Below are positions 17,387-26,342 of a stretch of DNA of 33,941 bases, one piece after another. The notes under the pieces are model-generated. The model saw nothing but the letters and a program-made list of their open reading frames with translations, was not told the DNA's origin and searched no databases. The position numbers and the translations under genes were made by a program. The DNA is from Myroides phaeus (lineage in GTDB: Bacteria > Bacteroidota > Bacteroidia > Flavobacteriales > Flavobacteriaceae), in assembly GCF_900099675.1 (NCBI RefSeq), contig NZ_FNDQ01000027.1:1-33941 (forward strand), in the 5' to 3' direction. Each line of letters opens with the position of its first letter. Position 1 is the stretch's first letter.

Positions 17387-18238
17387 ATGAAAACGACTGG
17401 GTGGATAGGGTTAGGAAATATGGGAACTCCTATGGCTGCTAACCTTTTAAAAGCAGGATATAAAGTTAATATCTATTTAAGAGATCCAAGTAAGCAATCT
17501 CCTCTCCTTTCTGATGGAGCAAATGGACTTGCTGAGTTAAACAACTTTATTGAACAGACAGACGTTATTTTCTTAACATTGCCAAATGATAGTATTACAG
17601 AAGATACTTTTACAAGGATACTTTCAACTAATATCAGTGGTAAAACTTTTATCAATAGCAGTACCATTTCACCTGGCCTTGCTCAAAAACTGCATCATGC
17701 AGTCTCAGTAAAAGAAGGGATTTATATTGATGCTCCTGTTTCAGGAAGTGTAAAACCTGCAATAGACGGTACGCTTTCTTTTCTTGTAGGTGGAGAGCAA
17801 CAAGCATATACAGAGAATATTCCTTTTTTCGAAATAATGGGAAAACATCACTATTATTTAGGACAAGCAGGAAGCGGTAGTAAAGCTAAATTGGCAATTA
17901 ACTATTATATGTCTGTTGTTGTACAAGGCTTAGCCGAAACAGTATTATTTGCAGAAGAAAATGGTATTTCACGTGAAATGATGACGGCTATAGTAAATGA
18001 TGGAGCTTGTGGTTCTGGAATGAGTAAAATCAAAACAGCTCCTATTTTAAAAGATGAATACCCTGCTGCTTTTCCTTTGAAATTTATGCTTAAAGACTTG
18101 CGCTTAGCTCAAGCAGAAGGTTGGAATACAGACTTAATTAATGCGGCTGAAAAAATGTTTAACAAGGCGAGTGAACAAGGTCTTGCAGAACAAGATTTAA
18201 TGGCAGTAATTAAAGCAATAAAAGAACAATTAAACTAA
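17387..18238 (+). CDS. NAD(P)-dependent beta-hydroxyacid dehydrogenase (3-hydroxyisobutyrate dehydrogenase family)
   Basis: This is a 283-aa protein when started at the ATG at 17387. The open frame extends upstream to a TTG at 17342, but that lies within the -7 element, so the ATG is preferred. The N-terminal Rossmann motif GLGNMG is at 8-13. Arg32 at the end of the second strand (YLRDPSK) suggests NADP(H), as in glyoxylate/succinic semialdehyde reductases. The substrate-binding motif DAPVSGS is at about 115-121, and the family catalytic lysine is Lys168 (SKAKLAINYYM). It could act on 3-hydroxyisobutyrate, glyoxylate or succinic semialdehyde, and I cannot decide which. It lies 17 nt before dapD on the same strand and probably shares its transcript. 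Confidence 0.88.
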   Translation: MKTTGWIGLGNMGTPMAANLLKAGYKVNIYLRDPSKQSPLLSDGANGLAELNNFIEQTDVIFLTLPNDSITEDTFTRILSTNISGKTFINSSTISPGLAQKLHHAVSVKEGIYIDAPVSGSVKPAIDGTLSFLVGGEQQAYTENIPFFEIMGKHHYYLGQAGSGSKAKLAINYYMSVVVQGLAETVLFAEENGISREMMTAIVNDGACGSGMSKIKTAPILKDEYPAAFPLKFMLKDLRLAQAEGWNTDLINAAEKMFNKASEQGLAEQDLMAVIKAIKEQLN

Positions 18239-18255
18239 ATATAATCCTTTAGGAA

Positions 18256-19071
18256 ATGAATAATTTACAAGAAATCATAGAAAGAGCGTGGGATGATCGT
18301 TCTTTATTACAAAATACAGAAACACAAAATGCTATTCGCGAAGTAGTAGAACTAATCGATTCAGGTAAACTACGTGTAGCAGAACCAAAAGGTGATGATT
18401 GGCAAATCAACGAATGGGTAAAAAAAGCCGTTGTTCTTTATTTCCCTATTCAAAAAATGGAAACATTAGAAGCAGGTATTTTCGAATATCACGATAAAAT
18501 GCCTTTAAAGAAAAGCTATGCTGAAAAAGGTATTCGCGTTGTTCCTAACGCTGTTGCACGTCACGGAGCTTATATTTCTTCGGGTGTTATCTTAATGCCT
18601 TCATACGTTAATATCGGAGCTTATGTTGATGCAGGAACAATGGTTGATACTTGGGCAACTGTGGGTTCTTGTGCTCAAATAGGTAAAAATGTACACTTAT
18701 CAGGTGGAGTCGGAATTGGTGGTGTGTTAGAACCATTACAAGCAGCACCAGTAATTATTGAAGACAATGCTTTCATTGGTTCTCGTTGTATCGTAGTTGA
18801 AGGAGTACGCGTTGGAAAAGAAGCTGTTTTAGGAGCAAATGTTGTATTAACGGCATCTACTAAAATTATTGATGTAACAGGAGAAACTCCAGTTGAAATC
18901 AAAGGATATGTTCCTGAAAGATCTGTTGTTATCCCAGGTTCTTATACTAAAAAATTCCCTGCTGGAGAGTTTCAAGTTCCTTGTGCTTTAATTATTGGAC
19001 AAAGAAAACCATCAACGGATTTAAAAACATCATTAAACGACGCGTTAAGAGAATATAACGTAGCTGTTTAA
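18256..19071 (+). CDS. dapD: 2,3,4,5-tetrahydropyridine-2,6-dicarboxylate N-succinyltransferase
   Basis: DapD catalyses the succinyl-CoA-dependent step of diaminopimelate/lysine synthesis in the cytoplasm, supplying peptidoglycan precursors. The 271-aa protein has the usual length and an N-terminal helical domain. A left-handed beta-helix of hexapeptide repeats (about 105-230) contains VVPNAVARHGAYI, VNIGAYVDAGTMVD, VHLSGGVGIGGVLEP and FIGSRCIVVEGV. The C-terminus carries PCALIIGQRKPSTD. A weak AGGA precedes the start. It follows the dehydrogenase gene by 17 nt, an arrangement with no obvious pathway link. A strong hairpin terminator follows. Confidence 0.97.
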   Translation: MNNLQEIIERAWDDRSLLQNTETQNAIREVVELIDSGKLRVAEPKGDDWQINEWVKKAVVLYFPIQKMETLEAGIFEYHDKMPLKKSYAEKGIRVVPNAVARHGAYISSGVILMPSYVNIGAYVDAGTMVDTWATVGSCAQIGKNVHLSGGVGIGGVLEPLQAAPVIIEDNAFIGSRCIVVEGVRVGKEAVLGANVVLTASTKIIDVTGETPVEIKGYVPERSVVIPGSYTKKFPAGEFQVPCALIIGQRKPSTDLKTSLNDALREYNVAV

Positions 19072-19093
19072 TTTTAACTGAAAAAATATTTTT

Positions 19094-19128
19094 GAAAACA
19101 GAGTAATTATACTCTGTTTTCTTTTATT
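19094..19128 (+). terminator. Terminator of the dehydrogenase-dapD unit
   Basis: Perfect 12-bp arms GAAAACAGAGTA and TACTCTGTTTTC around a 4-nt loop, followed by a T-rich tail, 23 nt after the dapD stop. Confidence 0.85.
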
Positions 19129-19147
19129 ATACACTAATTGTAACTGT

Positions 19148-21010
19148 ATGAATAAGGTTTTATCTCAAAATCTACTTGTTTTTACTAAAAGATTTTTCTT
19201 AATCTTCCTATTTTATCAACTTTGTAGAATAGGTTTCTATTTCTATAACGCACATCTTTTGGACCCATGGAATTCTAAAATATTAATGGGAGGAATTAGA
19301 TTTGACTTAGCTGCTCTTGGCTTTATCAATATGCCTTTTGCTTTGTTACACTTAATTCCTGGTAATTTTCAAAATAACAAAGCTTATCAAAAAGTATTAT
19401 TTTACAGTTTTTTTATAGTAAATATATTTATACTATGTTTAAATTTTGTTGATTATGAATATTTTAAATTTATTGGAAGAAGAAGTTCTTATTCGTTTAT
19501 AACAGCATCTGGAATGGAACAGGAATTGCCTGGACTATTAAAAAATTTCATTGTTGAATTTTGGTGGATTCCGCTATTTATTTTCTTAACATTTTTATCT
19601 TTCTGGTACATTTATAGAAAAATTAAATACCAAGTTCATTATAGTAGCTTTAATGTTATAGGTTTAATCACAGCATTAGTTGTAACTGGTATTATGCTTG
19701 TATTGGGCAGAGGTGGTTTACAAGAAAAACCTATTCGCTTAGTTGATGCTTCACAATATGGTGGATTGAAAAATACAGCATTAGTACTAAATACCCCTTT
19801 CTCTGTTTTAAAAACTATGGGGAAAAGTGAAAACTTAGAAGACATTAATTTTTATTCAAATGAAGAGTTAAATAAAATATTTAACCCTATTCAAGAATTT
19901 AAATATGATAGCATAAACAAAAAAAATGTTGTTTTACTAATTGTAGAAAGTTTTGGTAGAGAAACTATGCATAGAGGTTTAACTCCTTTTATGGATTCAT
20001 TAGCTCTTAATAGTCATTTCTTTGAAAACGGTTTTGCTAATGGTAAAGTTTCAATTGACGCTGTGCCATCATCTATTTCAAGCATCCCAAGTTTAATGAA
20101 CAGAACTTTCATCACATCAAGTTATGCTTTAAATGATGTTTACGCTTTGCCAAAAATATTAAATGAACAGGGATACTATACAGCATTTTTTCACGGTGCA
20201 TTTAATGGCTCTCAAAACTTTGACCAATATGCTAATGTAGCTGGTTTTAAAGATTATTTTGGAAAAAATGAATACGAAGGCCCTGAAGCATTTGATGGAT
20301 CATGGGGAATATTTGATGAAGAGTTTTTACAATTTTTTGCTAAAAAACTTGACGGAATTAAACAACCATTCTTCACAACCTTATTTACTATCTCTTCTCA
20401 CAATCCTTATACTATTCCAGAGAAATACAAAGGTAAATTTCCAAAAGGAGAAGCTAATATACACGAATCTATTGCTTATGCTGATTATTCTTTGAAACAA
20501 TTCTTTGAAACCGCAAAAACAAAAGATTGGTATAACAATACTATTTTTATAATCACTGCGGATCATACATCTTCAGAACCACAAGAAGATATTTGGAAAA
20601 GTAATGTAGGTATGTTTAGAATTCCAATTTTATTCTTCGCTCCTGGTGACGAAACAATTCCTGTTGAAAAAGTGGAAAAAAGTTTTCAGCAAATTGATAT
20701 TCTTCCAAGCTTAATGGACTACTTACAAATCAATACTAAAATAGTTAGTTACGGTAAGTCTTTTAGATCAGACAAGGATTTTGTGGTAAACTACTTAAAC
20801 AATATTTATAACTACGAAAAAGGGGATTACTATTTAGCTTTTGACGGGAAAAAGTCATTAGGATTGTATAATTGGAAACTTGATCCTACTTTAAAGAACA
20901 ATCTAATTGATCAAGAACCTGAGAAATTAGTAGAAATGGAAACTTTTATAAAAGCTTATATCCAATCGTTTAACTATAGGGTGAAGAATAATATGTTGAT
21001 AATAAAATAA
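19148..21010 (+). CDS. LtaS-like sulfatase-fold membrane enzyme (phosphoglycerol/phosphoethanolamine transferase type)
   Basis: This 620-aa protein has about four to five N-terminal membrane helices (about 10-190) and a periplasmic alkaline-phosphatase/sulfatase domain (about 255-560). Metal-site residues typical of the LTA synthase branch are visible: Glu267 in VVLLIVESFG, a likely Ser302 nucleophile in NGKVSIDAVPS where LtaS has Thr, and Asp472-His473 in FIITADHTS. Related enzymes transfer phosphoglycerol or phosphoethanolamine from lipids to glycans. In a Gram-negative host without teichoic acid, modification of LPS or another envelope glycan is the natural inference. A family 2 glycosyltransferase gene follows 146 nt downstream on the same strand, with its own promoter-like element between. 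Confidence 0.88.
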   Translation: MNKVLSQNLLVFTKRFFLIFLFYQLCRIGFYFYNAHLLDPWNSKILMGGIRFDLAALGFINMPFALLHLIPGNFQNNKAYQKVLFYSFFIVNIFILCLNFVDYEYFKFIGRRSSYSFITASGMEQELPGLLKNFIVEFWWIPLFIFLTFLSFWYIYRKIKYQVHYSSFNVIGLITALVVTGIMLVLGRGGLQEKPIRLVDASQYGGLKNTALVLNTPFSVLKTMGKSENLEDINFYSNEELNKIFNPIQEFKYDSINKKNVVLLIVESFGRETMHRGLTPFMDSLALNSHFFENGFANGKVSIDAVPSSISSIPSLMNRTFITSSYALNDVYALPKILNEQGYYTAFFHGAFNGSQNFDQYANVAGFKDYFGKNEYEGPEAFDGSWGIFDEEFLQFFAKKLDGIKQPFFTTLFTISSHNPYTIPEKYKGKFPKGEANIHESIAYADYSLKQFFETAKTKDWYNNTIFIITADHTSSEPQEDIWKSNVGMFRIPILFFAPGDETIPVEKVEKSFQQIDILPSLMDYLQINTKIVSYGKSFRSDKDFVVNYLNNIYNYEKGDYYLAFDGKKSLGLYNWKLDPTLKNNLIDQEPEKLVEMETFIKAYIQSFNYRVKNNMLIIK

Positions 21011-21079
21011 CCTTAAACACACAGGAGGGGTACTCACATTTATTTAGCACTTCTATTTTATACAAAAAATAAAAAAATA

Positions 21080-21136
21080 ACGTTGTATTACTTTAAATAC
21101 TACTTTTGTCAAGTAGTTTAAAATACAACGTCTTTT
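21080..21136. repeat. Long bulged hairpin with an embedded -7 promoter element
   Basis: Left arm ACGTTGTAT (21080-21088), TTTAAA (21092-21097) and CTACTT (21100-21105) pairs with AAGTAG (21111-21116), TTTAAA (21117-21122) and ATACAACGT (21123-21131). That gives 21 base pairs with two small bulges on the left side and a 5-nt loop. A T-rich CTTTTAAT tail follows, so it may terminate the upstream LtaS-like gene. TACTTTTG (21101-21108), an exact TAnnTTTG match, sits at the loop, 49 nt before the glycosyltransferase start. Confidence 0.7.
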
Positions 21137-21156
21137 AATACAAATCATTTTTATAA

Positions 21157-21921
21157 ATGTCTAATAAAATAACGCTACTTATACCAACAAAAAATGAAGC
21201 TGAACGCATTAGTAAATGTGTACTTTCTGCTAATAAGTTAGCTGATGAAATTATTGTTGTAGATTCTTTTAGTACTGACGATACTGTATTAATTGCTGAG
21301 TCTTTAGATGCAAAAGTAATTCAAAGACACTTTGACAATTATTCAAATCAAAAAAATTGGGCTTTATCACACATTTCAAATAATTGGGTATTATTATTAG
21401 ATGCAGATGAGTGTTTAACTCCTGAATTATTTCAAGAAATTCAGGAGTTAATAAACTCAAAAGAGTTAGAAAACTTTGATGCTTATTGGTTTCATAGACA
21501 AAACCACTTTTTTAATAGACCTATTAATTATAGTGGTTACCAAAATGATAAAGTTATAAGACTTTTTAATAAAAGTAAATGTAGTTACGTCAAAATGGTT
21601 CATGAGCAACTTATTGTAAATGGTAAAATAGGTCTTTTAAAAAATAAGCTTTATCATAATACTTATAGAGGATTTGACTTTCATATTCAAAAACTAAGTA
21701 ACTACGCTACATTACAAGCTCTTGATTACAATAAAAAAACAACGAACTTAAACTTTTATCACTTTATCCTCAAACCTGGGTATCGCTTTTTCAAGCATTA
21801 CATACTCCAACAAGGTTTCCGAGATGGAGTTCCTGGTATTATAATGTCTTGTTTAGGAAGTTATGCTGTGTTTTTACGCTATGTAAAACTATGGATGCTA
21901 AGAAATAATATTGACAAATAA
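21157..21921 (+). CDS. Family 2 glycosyltransferase (WaaE/KdtX-like)
   Basis: This 254-aa GT-A fold enzyme begins with ITLLIPTKNEAERI. The nucleotide-binding Asp36 lies in IIVVDSFSTDDT, and the metal-binding DAD motif is at 82-84 (LLLDADE). The C-terminal half (YRGFDFHIQKLSNYA, KPGYRFFKHYILQQGFRDG) matches the WaaE-like branch that adds glucose to inner-core LPS, as I recall it. It has no membrane helix and probably acts at the cytoplasmic face of the inner membrane. Its neighbour upstream is the LtaS-like transferase, consistent with envelope glycan work. The sugar donor and acceptor cannot be fixed from sequence. Confidence 0.88.
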   Translation: MSNKITLLIPTKNEAERISKCVLSANKLADEIIVVDSFSTDDTVLIAESLDAKVIQRHFDNYSNQKNWALSHISNNWVLLLDADECLTPELFQEIQELINSKELENFDAYWFHRQNHFFNRPINYSGYQNDKVIRLFNKSKCSYVKMVHEQLIVNGKIGLLKNKLYHNTYRGFDFHIQKLSNYATLQALDYNKKTTNLNFYHFILKPGYRFFKHYILQQGFRDGVPGIIMSCLGSYAVFLRYVKLWMLRNNIDK

Positions 21922-21960
21922 AATAAGAGCCTTTCACAATGTGATGGGCTCTTATTGTTT
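21922..21960 (+). terminator. Terminator after the glycosyltransferase gene
   Basis: AATAAGAGCCTTTCACA pairs with TGTGATGGGCTCTTATT with two mismatches around a one- to three-base loop, followed by GTTT. The T tail is weak. Confidence 0.6.
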
Positions 21961-22092
21961 CATACGTAATCTTTTAAAATAATAAAGACAATTAACCTTT
22001 TGTCATACAATCATAACATAGATTATTTAATCCAATGAGCAAGATTATCATTAAAGTAATTAACATAATAAAACTATATCACAAACTATAAA

Positions 22093-22106
22093 AAAACACG
22101 TGTTTT
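22093..22106. promoter_or_regulatory. 14-nt palindrome upstream of purL
   Basis: AAAACACGTGTTTT is a perfect palindrome about 150 nt before the purL ATG. A second palindrome, ACCTAATTAGGT, lies at 22168-22179. Either could be a protein-binding site, and neither matches an operator I know in Bacteroidetes. The rest of the stretch 21961-22214 shows no gene. Confidence 0.35.
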
Positions 22107-22214
22107 GCTATAAAATACCTAACTATAAAACAATAAGTTACCATCTATTGTAATACAACAAAAAAGCACCTAATTAGGTAAAAACAATTATTTTTAAATT
22201 GACATTTTTTAACC

Positions 22215-22222
22215 TATTTTTG
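22215..22222 (+). promoter_or_regulatory. -7 element of the purL promoter
   Basis: TATTTTTG matches TAnnTTTG 34 nt before the ATG. The nearest TTG upstream (22199-22201) is only 13 nt away, closer than the usual spacing. Confidence 0.6.
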
Positions 22223-22256
22223 TGCATCACAACAACAACTAAATATTATTAACGTA

Positions 22257-25200
22257 ATGATTCATTTCTTCGAAAACCCTTCGAAAATGTTCTATGCTGC
22301 ACAAGTAGAGAACGATTTATCTAATGAAGATATCCAAAAGTTAAACTGGTTATTTGGCAATGCCAAGCACTTAAACGAGAAGACAATCAATGCTAAATTT
22401 GTAGGTCCACGCGCAACTATGGTTACTCCATGGAGTACTAATGCTGTGGAAATCACTCAAAATATGGGGATCAAAGGTATCATCCGTATTGAAGAGTTCT
22501 ATAAAGCTGACGAATGTGAGTCGTTTGACCCTATGCTGGCACAAGAATACAACGAGTTAAACCAAGATATCTTCGCAATTAACATCGCTCCGGAAGCAAT
22601 CATCTATATTGATGATATTGCTGCTTACAACCAACAAGAGGGATTAGCACTAAACGAAGAAGAGGTTACGTATTTAAACAACCTTGCTGAAAAATTAGGA
22701 CGAAAACTAACGGATTCTGAAGTTTTTGGGTTCTCTCAAGTTAACTCTGAACACTGTCGTCACAAAATTTTCAATGGTACTTTCGTAATAGACGGAGTTG
22801 AGCAACCAACTTCTCTATTCAAATTAATTAAGAAAACATCTGAAACAAATCCTAATGATATTGTTTCAGCTTATAAAGATAATGTTGCTTTTGTCAAAGG
22901 ACCTAAAGTAACGCAGTTTGCTCCTAAATCAGCAGACAAACCTGACTTTTATGCAGAAACAGAATTCGACTCTGTTATCTCTTTAAAAGCAGAAACTCAC
23001 AACTTCCCTACTACTGTTGAACCTTTCAATGGTGCTGCTACTGGTTCTGGTGGAGAAATCCGCGACCGTTTAGCAGGTGGACAAGGTTCTTTACCGCTTG
23101 CCGGAACTGCCATCTATATGACTTCTTATTCAAGATTAGAAGAAAACCGTCCTTGGGAAAAAGCAATGGATGAAAGAGCTTGGTTATACCAAACACCTAT
23201 TGATATCTTAATCAAAGCTTCTAATGGTGCTTCTGACTTTGGTAACAAATTTGGACAACCTTTAATTACGGGGTCTATCCTTACATTTGAACACGAAGAA
23301 GAGGCTCGTAAACTTGGTTTTGACAAGGTAATTATGCAAGCTGGTGGTATTGGATATGGTAAATTAGACCAAGCTATCAAACACAAACCTGAAGAAGGTG
23401 ACCAAATCGTAATCCTTGGTGGTGAGAACTATAGAATTGGTATGGGAGGTGCGGCTGTATCTTCTGCTAATACGGGGGCTTTTGGTTCTGGTATCGAGCT
23501 TAATGCTATTCAACGTTCTAACCCTGAAATGCAAAAAAGAGCGGCTAACGCTATCCGCGGTATGGTTGAAGCCGAACACAATCCAATTGTGTCTATTCAC
23601 GACCACGGTGCGGGTGGACATTTAAACTGTTTGTCTGAACTTGTTGAGGAAACGGGTGGTAATATCGACTTAGATAAATTACCTGTTGGTGACCCTACTC
23701 TATCTGCTAAAGAAACTATTGGTAACGAGTCTCAAGAAAGAATGGGATTAGTTATTGGTAAAAAAGATATTGATACTTTAGCGCGTATTGCTGAAAGAGA
23801 ACGTGCGCCAATGTACACTGTTGGTGAGGTTACAAATGACGACCGTTTTACAATTGAATCGAAAACAACTGGTGCTAAACCAATGGATTTTGAACTTAAT
23901 GATATGTTTGGTAGTTCACCAAAAACAATTATGGAGGACAAAACTATTGAACGCGTTTATGCTGATTTAGATTATTCTGTTGCTAATGTTGCTCAATACT
24001 TAGACCAATTACTACAATTAGAAGCTGTTGGTTCTAAAGATTGGTTAACTAATAAAGTTGACCGTTGTGTTGGTGGCCGTGTGGCTAAACAACAATGTGT
24101 GGGTACATTACAATTGCCTTTGAACAACCTTGGTGCTATGGCACTTGACTTCAAAGGAAAAGAAGGTATTGCTACTACGGTTGGACACGCTCCTGTTGTA
24201 GCTTTAATAAACCCTGCTGCAGGAAGTAGAAATGCTATTGCTGAATCATTGTCTAACATTGTATGGGCGCCATTAAAAGATGGTATCAACAAGATTTCTT
24301 TGTCTGCTAACTGGATGTGGGCTTGTAACAATCCTGGTGAAGATGCTCGTTTATACGAAGCTGTAAAAGCTTGTTCTGACTTCGCAATTGAGTTAGGTAT
24401 TAACATCCCTACTGGAAAAGATTCTTTGTCTATGAAACAAAAATATCCTAATGACGAAGTTATTGCTCCAGGTACTGTTATTATTTCAGCAGCGGCAAAC
24501 TGTACTGATATTACTAAAATTGTAGAACCTGTTTTAAACAAAAACGCTGGTTCTATCTACTATATCAACTTGTCTAAAGATAGTTTCAAATTAGGAGGTT
24601 CTTCTTTTGCACAAATCTTAAACAAAATTGGTCAAGACGCTCCTACTATTCAGGATGCTGCTTACTTTAAAAATGCTTTCAATACAATTCAAGAGTTAAT
24701 CGTTGATGAGCAAATTGCTGCTGGTCACGATATCGGAAGTGGTGGTTTAATTACTTCTTTATTGGAATTGACTTTTGCTGATGTTAATTTAGGTGCTAAA
24801 TATGACTTAACTGCATTGAATGAAAAAGACACTGTGAAAGCATTGTTCAACGAAAACATAGCATTAATCGTTCAGGCAAAAGATGATAAAGCTTTTGAAA
24901 CTGCAATGAATGCAAAAGGTGTTGAGGCTGTAAAAATTGGTCAGGTTACAACTGATGAAAAAGTTAGCTTTACAAATGGCGCTGACCACTTCGAATTCAG
25001 TGTGCCAACATTGAGAGATACTTGGTTTAAAACATCTTATTTGTTAGACCAAAAACAAACTAAAAACAACAAGGCTACGGATCGTTTCAACAACTATAAA
25101 GTACAACCTTTACAGTTTAACTTCCCAGCACAGTTCGACGGTAAAAAACCTGTAATTGACGCTTCTAAACCTCGTCCTAAAGCGGCTATTATCCGTGAAA

Positions 25201-25928
25201 AAGGAAGTAACTCTGAAAGAGAAGTTGCTAACGCAATGTACTTAGCTGGTTTTGATGTAAAAGACGTTCATATGACAGACCTTATCTCTGGTAGAGAAAC
25301 ATTAGAAGACATCCAATTTATTGGTGCTGTTGGTGGTTTCTCAAACTCAGACGTATTAGGTTCTGCAAAAGGATGGGCTGGTGCTTTTATGTACAACGAA
25401 AAAGCAAATACAGCATTAAAGAACTTCTTTGCAAGAAAAGATACACTTTCTGTAGGTATTTGTAATGGTTGTCAGTTGTTCATGGAATTAGAGTTGATCA
25501 ACCCTGAACACCCAGTTCACGGTAAGATGAAACACAATGATTCTCAAAAACACGAGAGTAACTTTACGTCTGTTACTATTCAAGAAAATAATTCGATTAT
25601 GCTTTCTACTTTAGCTGGAAGTACATTAGGAGTATGGATTTCTCACGGTGAAGGTAAGTTTAACTTACCAGAAACAGAGGATAAATACAATATCGTAGGT
25701 AAATATGCTTATGAAGCTTATCCTGCTAACCCTAATGGTTCTGATTATAACACAGCAATGATGTGTGATACTACAGGACGTCACTTAGTAATGATGCCTC
25801 ATATTGAGCGTTCATTATTCCAATGGCACTGGGCTAATTATCCTGAAGGAAGAAAAGATGAAGTCTCTCCTTGGATGGAAGCATTTGTTAATGCAAGAAA
25901 ATGGATTGAAGAAAACAATTCTAACTAA
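22257..25928 (+). CDS. purL: Phosphoribosylformylglycinamidine synthase, single-chain form
   Basis: This 1223-aa protein is the large single-chain PurL that converts FGAR, glutamine and ATP to FGAM in purine synthesis, as in proteobacteria, rather than the split PurS/PurL/PurQ system. The order is: N-terminal PurS-like domain, linker helices (SEVFGFSQVNSEHCRHKIF), two AIRS-type synthase halves (KAETHNFPTTVEPF and GAATGSGGEIRDR in the first), and a C-terminal class I glutamine amidotransferase. In the amidotransferase, Cys1069 is in GICNGCQ and His1182/Glu1184 are in MPHIERSLFQW, completing the triad. Length and motifs look complete with no frameshift. It is monocistronic, with a -7 element upstream and a strong terminator. 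Confidence 0.98.
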   Translation: MIHFFENPSKMFYAAQVENDLSNEDIQKLNWLFGNAKHLNEKTINAKFVGPRATMVTPWSTNAVEITQNMGIKGIIRIEEFYKADECESFDPMLAQEYNELNQDIFAINIAPEAIIYIDDIAAYNQQEGLALNEEEVTYLNNLAEKLGRKLTDSEVFGFSQVNSEHCRHKIFNGTFVIDGVEQPTSLFKLIKKTSETNPNDIVSAYKDNVAFVKGPKVTQFAPKSADKPDFYAETEFDSVISLKAETHNFPTTVEPFNGAATGSGGEIRDRLAGGQGSLPLAGTAIYMTSYSRLEENRPWEKAMDERAWLYQTPIDILIKASNGASDFGNKFGQPLITGSILTFEHEEEARKLGFDKVIMQAGGIGYGKLDQAIKHKPEEGDQIVILGGENYRIGMGGAAVSSANTGAFGSGIELNAIQRSNPEMQKRAANAIRGMVEAEHNPIVSIHDHGAGGHLNCLSELVEETGGNIDLDKLPVGDPTLSAKETIGNESQERMGLVIGKKDIDTLARIAERERAPMYTVGEVTNDDRFTIESKTTGAKPMDFELNDMFGSSPKTIMEDKTIERVYADLDYSVANVAQYLDQLLQLEAVGSKDWLTNKVDRCVGGRVAKQQCVGTLQLPLNNLGAMALDFKGKEGIATTVGHAPVVALINPAAGSRNAIAESLSNIVWAPLKDGINKISLSANWMWACNNPGEDARLYEAVKACSDFAIELGINIPTGKDSLSMKQKYPNDEVIAPGTVIISAAANCTDITKIVEPVLNKNAGSIYYINLSKDSFKLGGSSFAQILNKIGQDAPTIQDAAYFKNAFNTIQELIVDEQIAAGHDIGSGGLITSLLELTFADVNLGAKYDLTALNEKDTVKALFNENIALIVQAKDDKAFETAMNAKGVEAVKIGQVTTDEKVSFTNGADHFEFSVPTLRDTWFKTSYLLDQKQTKNNKATDRFNNYKVQPLQFNFPAQFDGKKPVIDASKPRPKAAIIREKGSNSEREVANAMYLAGFDVKDVHMTDLISGRETLEDIQFIGAVGGFSNSDVLGSAKGWAGAFMYNEKANTALKNFFARKDTLSVGICNGCQLFMELELINPEHPVHGKMKHNDSQKHESNFTSVTIQENNSIMLSTLAGSTLGVWISHGEGKFNLPETEDKYNIVGKYAYEAYPANPNGSDYNTAMMCDTTGRHLVMMPHIERSLFQWHWANYPEGRKDEVSPWMEAFVNARKWIEENNSN

Positions 25929-25937
25929 TAGATACTT

Positions 25938-25970
25938 AAAACGCCTTCTTTTTCAGAAGGCGTTTTTTTT
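25938..25970 (+). terminator. Terminator of purL
   Basis: Perfect arms AAAACGCCTTCT and AGAAGGCGTTTT with a 5-nt loop and a continuous T tract begin 10 nt after the purL stop. The following stretch to 26277 is gene-free; the only structure seen is a short ACTTTAAA/TTTAAAGT repeat (26140-26160). Confidence 0.9.
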
Positions 25971-26277
25971 GTTTATTTCTTTCACAGAATAAACTTATCC
26001 TCTTCAATAAAATAGTGATGAATACTCTTGTATACCAACAATACACGTATGCTTGGTTCTGATAGCTTACGGAGCTTCAACCAATAAGTTACTAAAAGAT
26101 ATATTCTTCTTATTATCGCAAACTACTCCTTAACGATAAACTTTAAAGATGTTTTAAAGTACAACAAGTAAGTAAATCATAAGCCTTAAACTAAAAGGAT
26201 AGTCATTATAATTACTCATAAACCACAATTAAACCATAAAATCGAAAACCTCTTTATCTATTAATTCATAATTACAT

Positions 26278-26285
26278 TATCTTTG
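26278..26285 (+). promoter_or_regulatory. -7 element of the DUF4265 gene promoter
   Basis: TATCTTTG is an exact TAnnTTTG match 57 nt before the ATG. There is no clear -33 TTG. Confidence 0.5.
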
Positions 26286-26342
26286 ACAAATAAAATACCG
26301 TATGGAAGCTCGGTATAAACTAATAGAATTAATTATTACGCA

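Noticed and set aside
23993..24541. 182-codon antisense frame inside purL, and shorter antisense frames at 23126-23941
   Set aside because: The purL frame is complete and conserved; these are shadows of its codon pattern.
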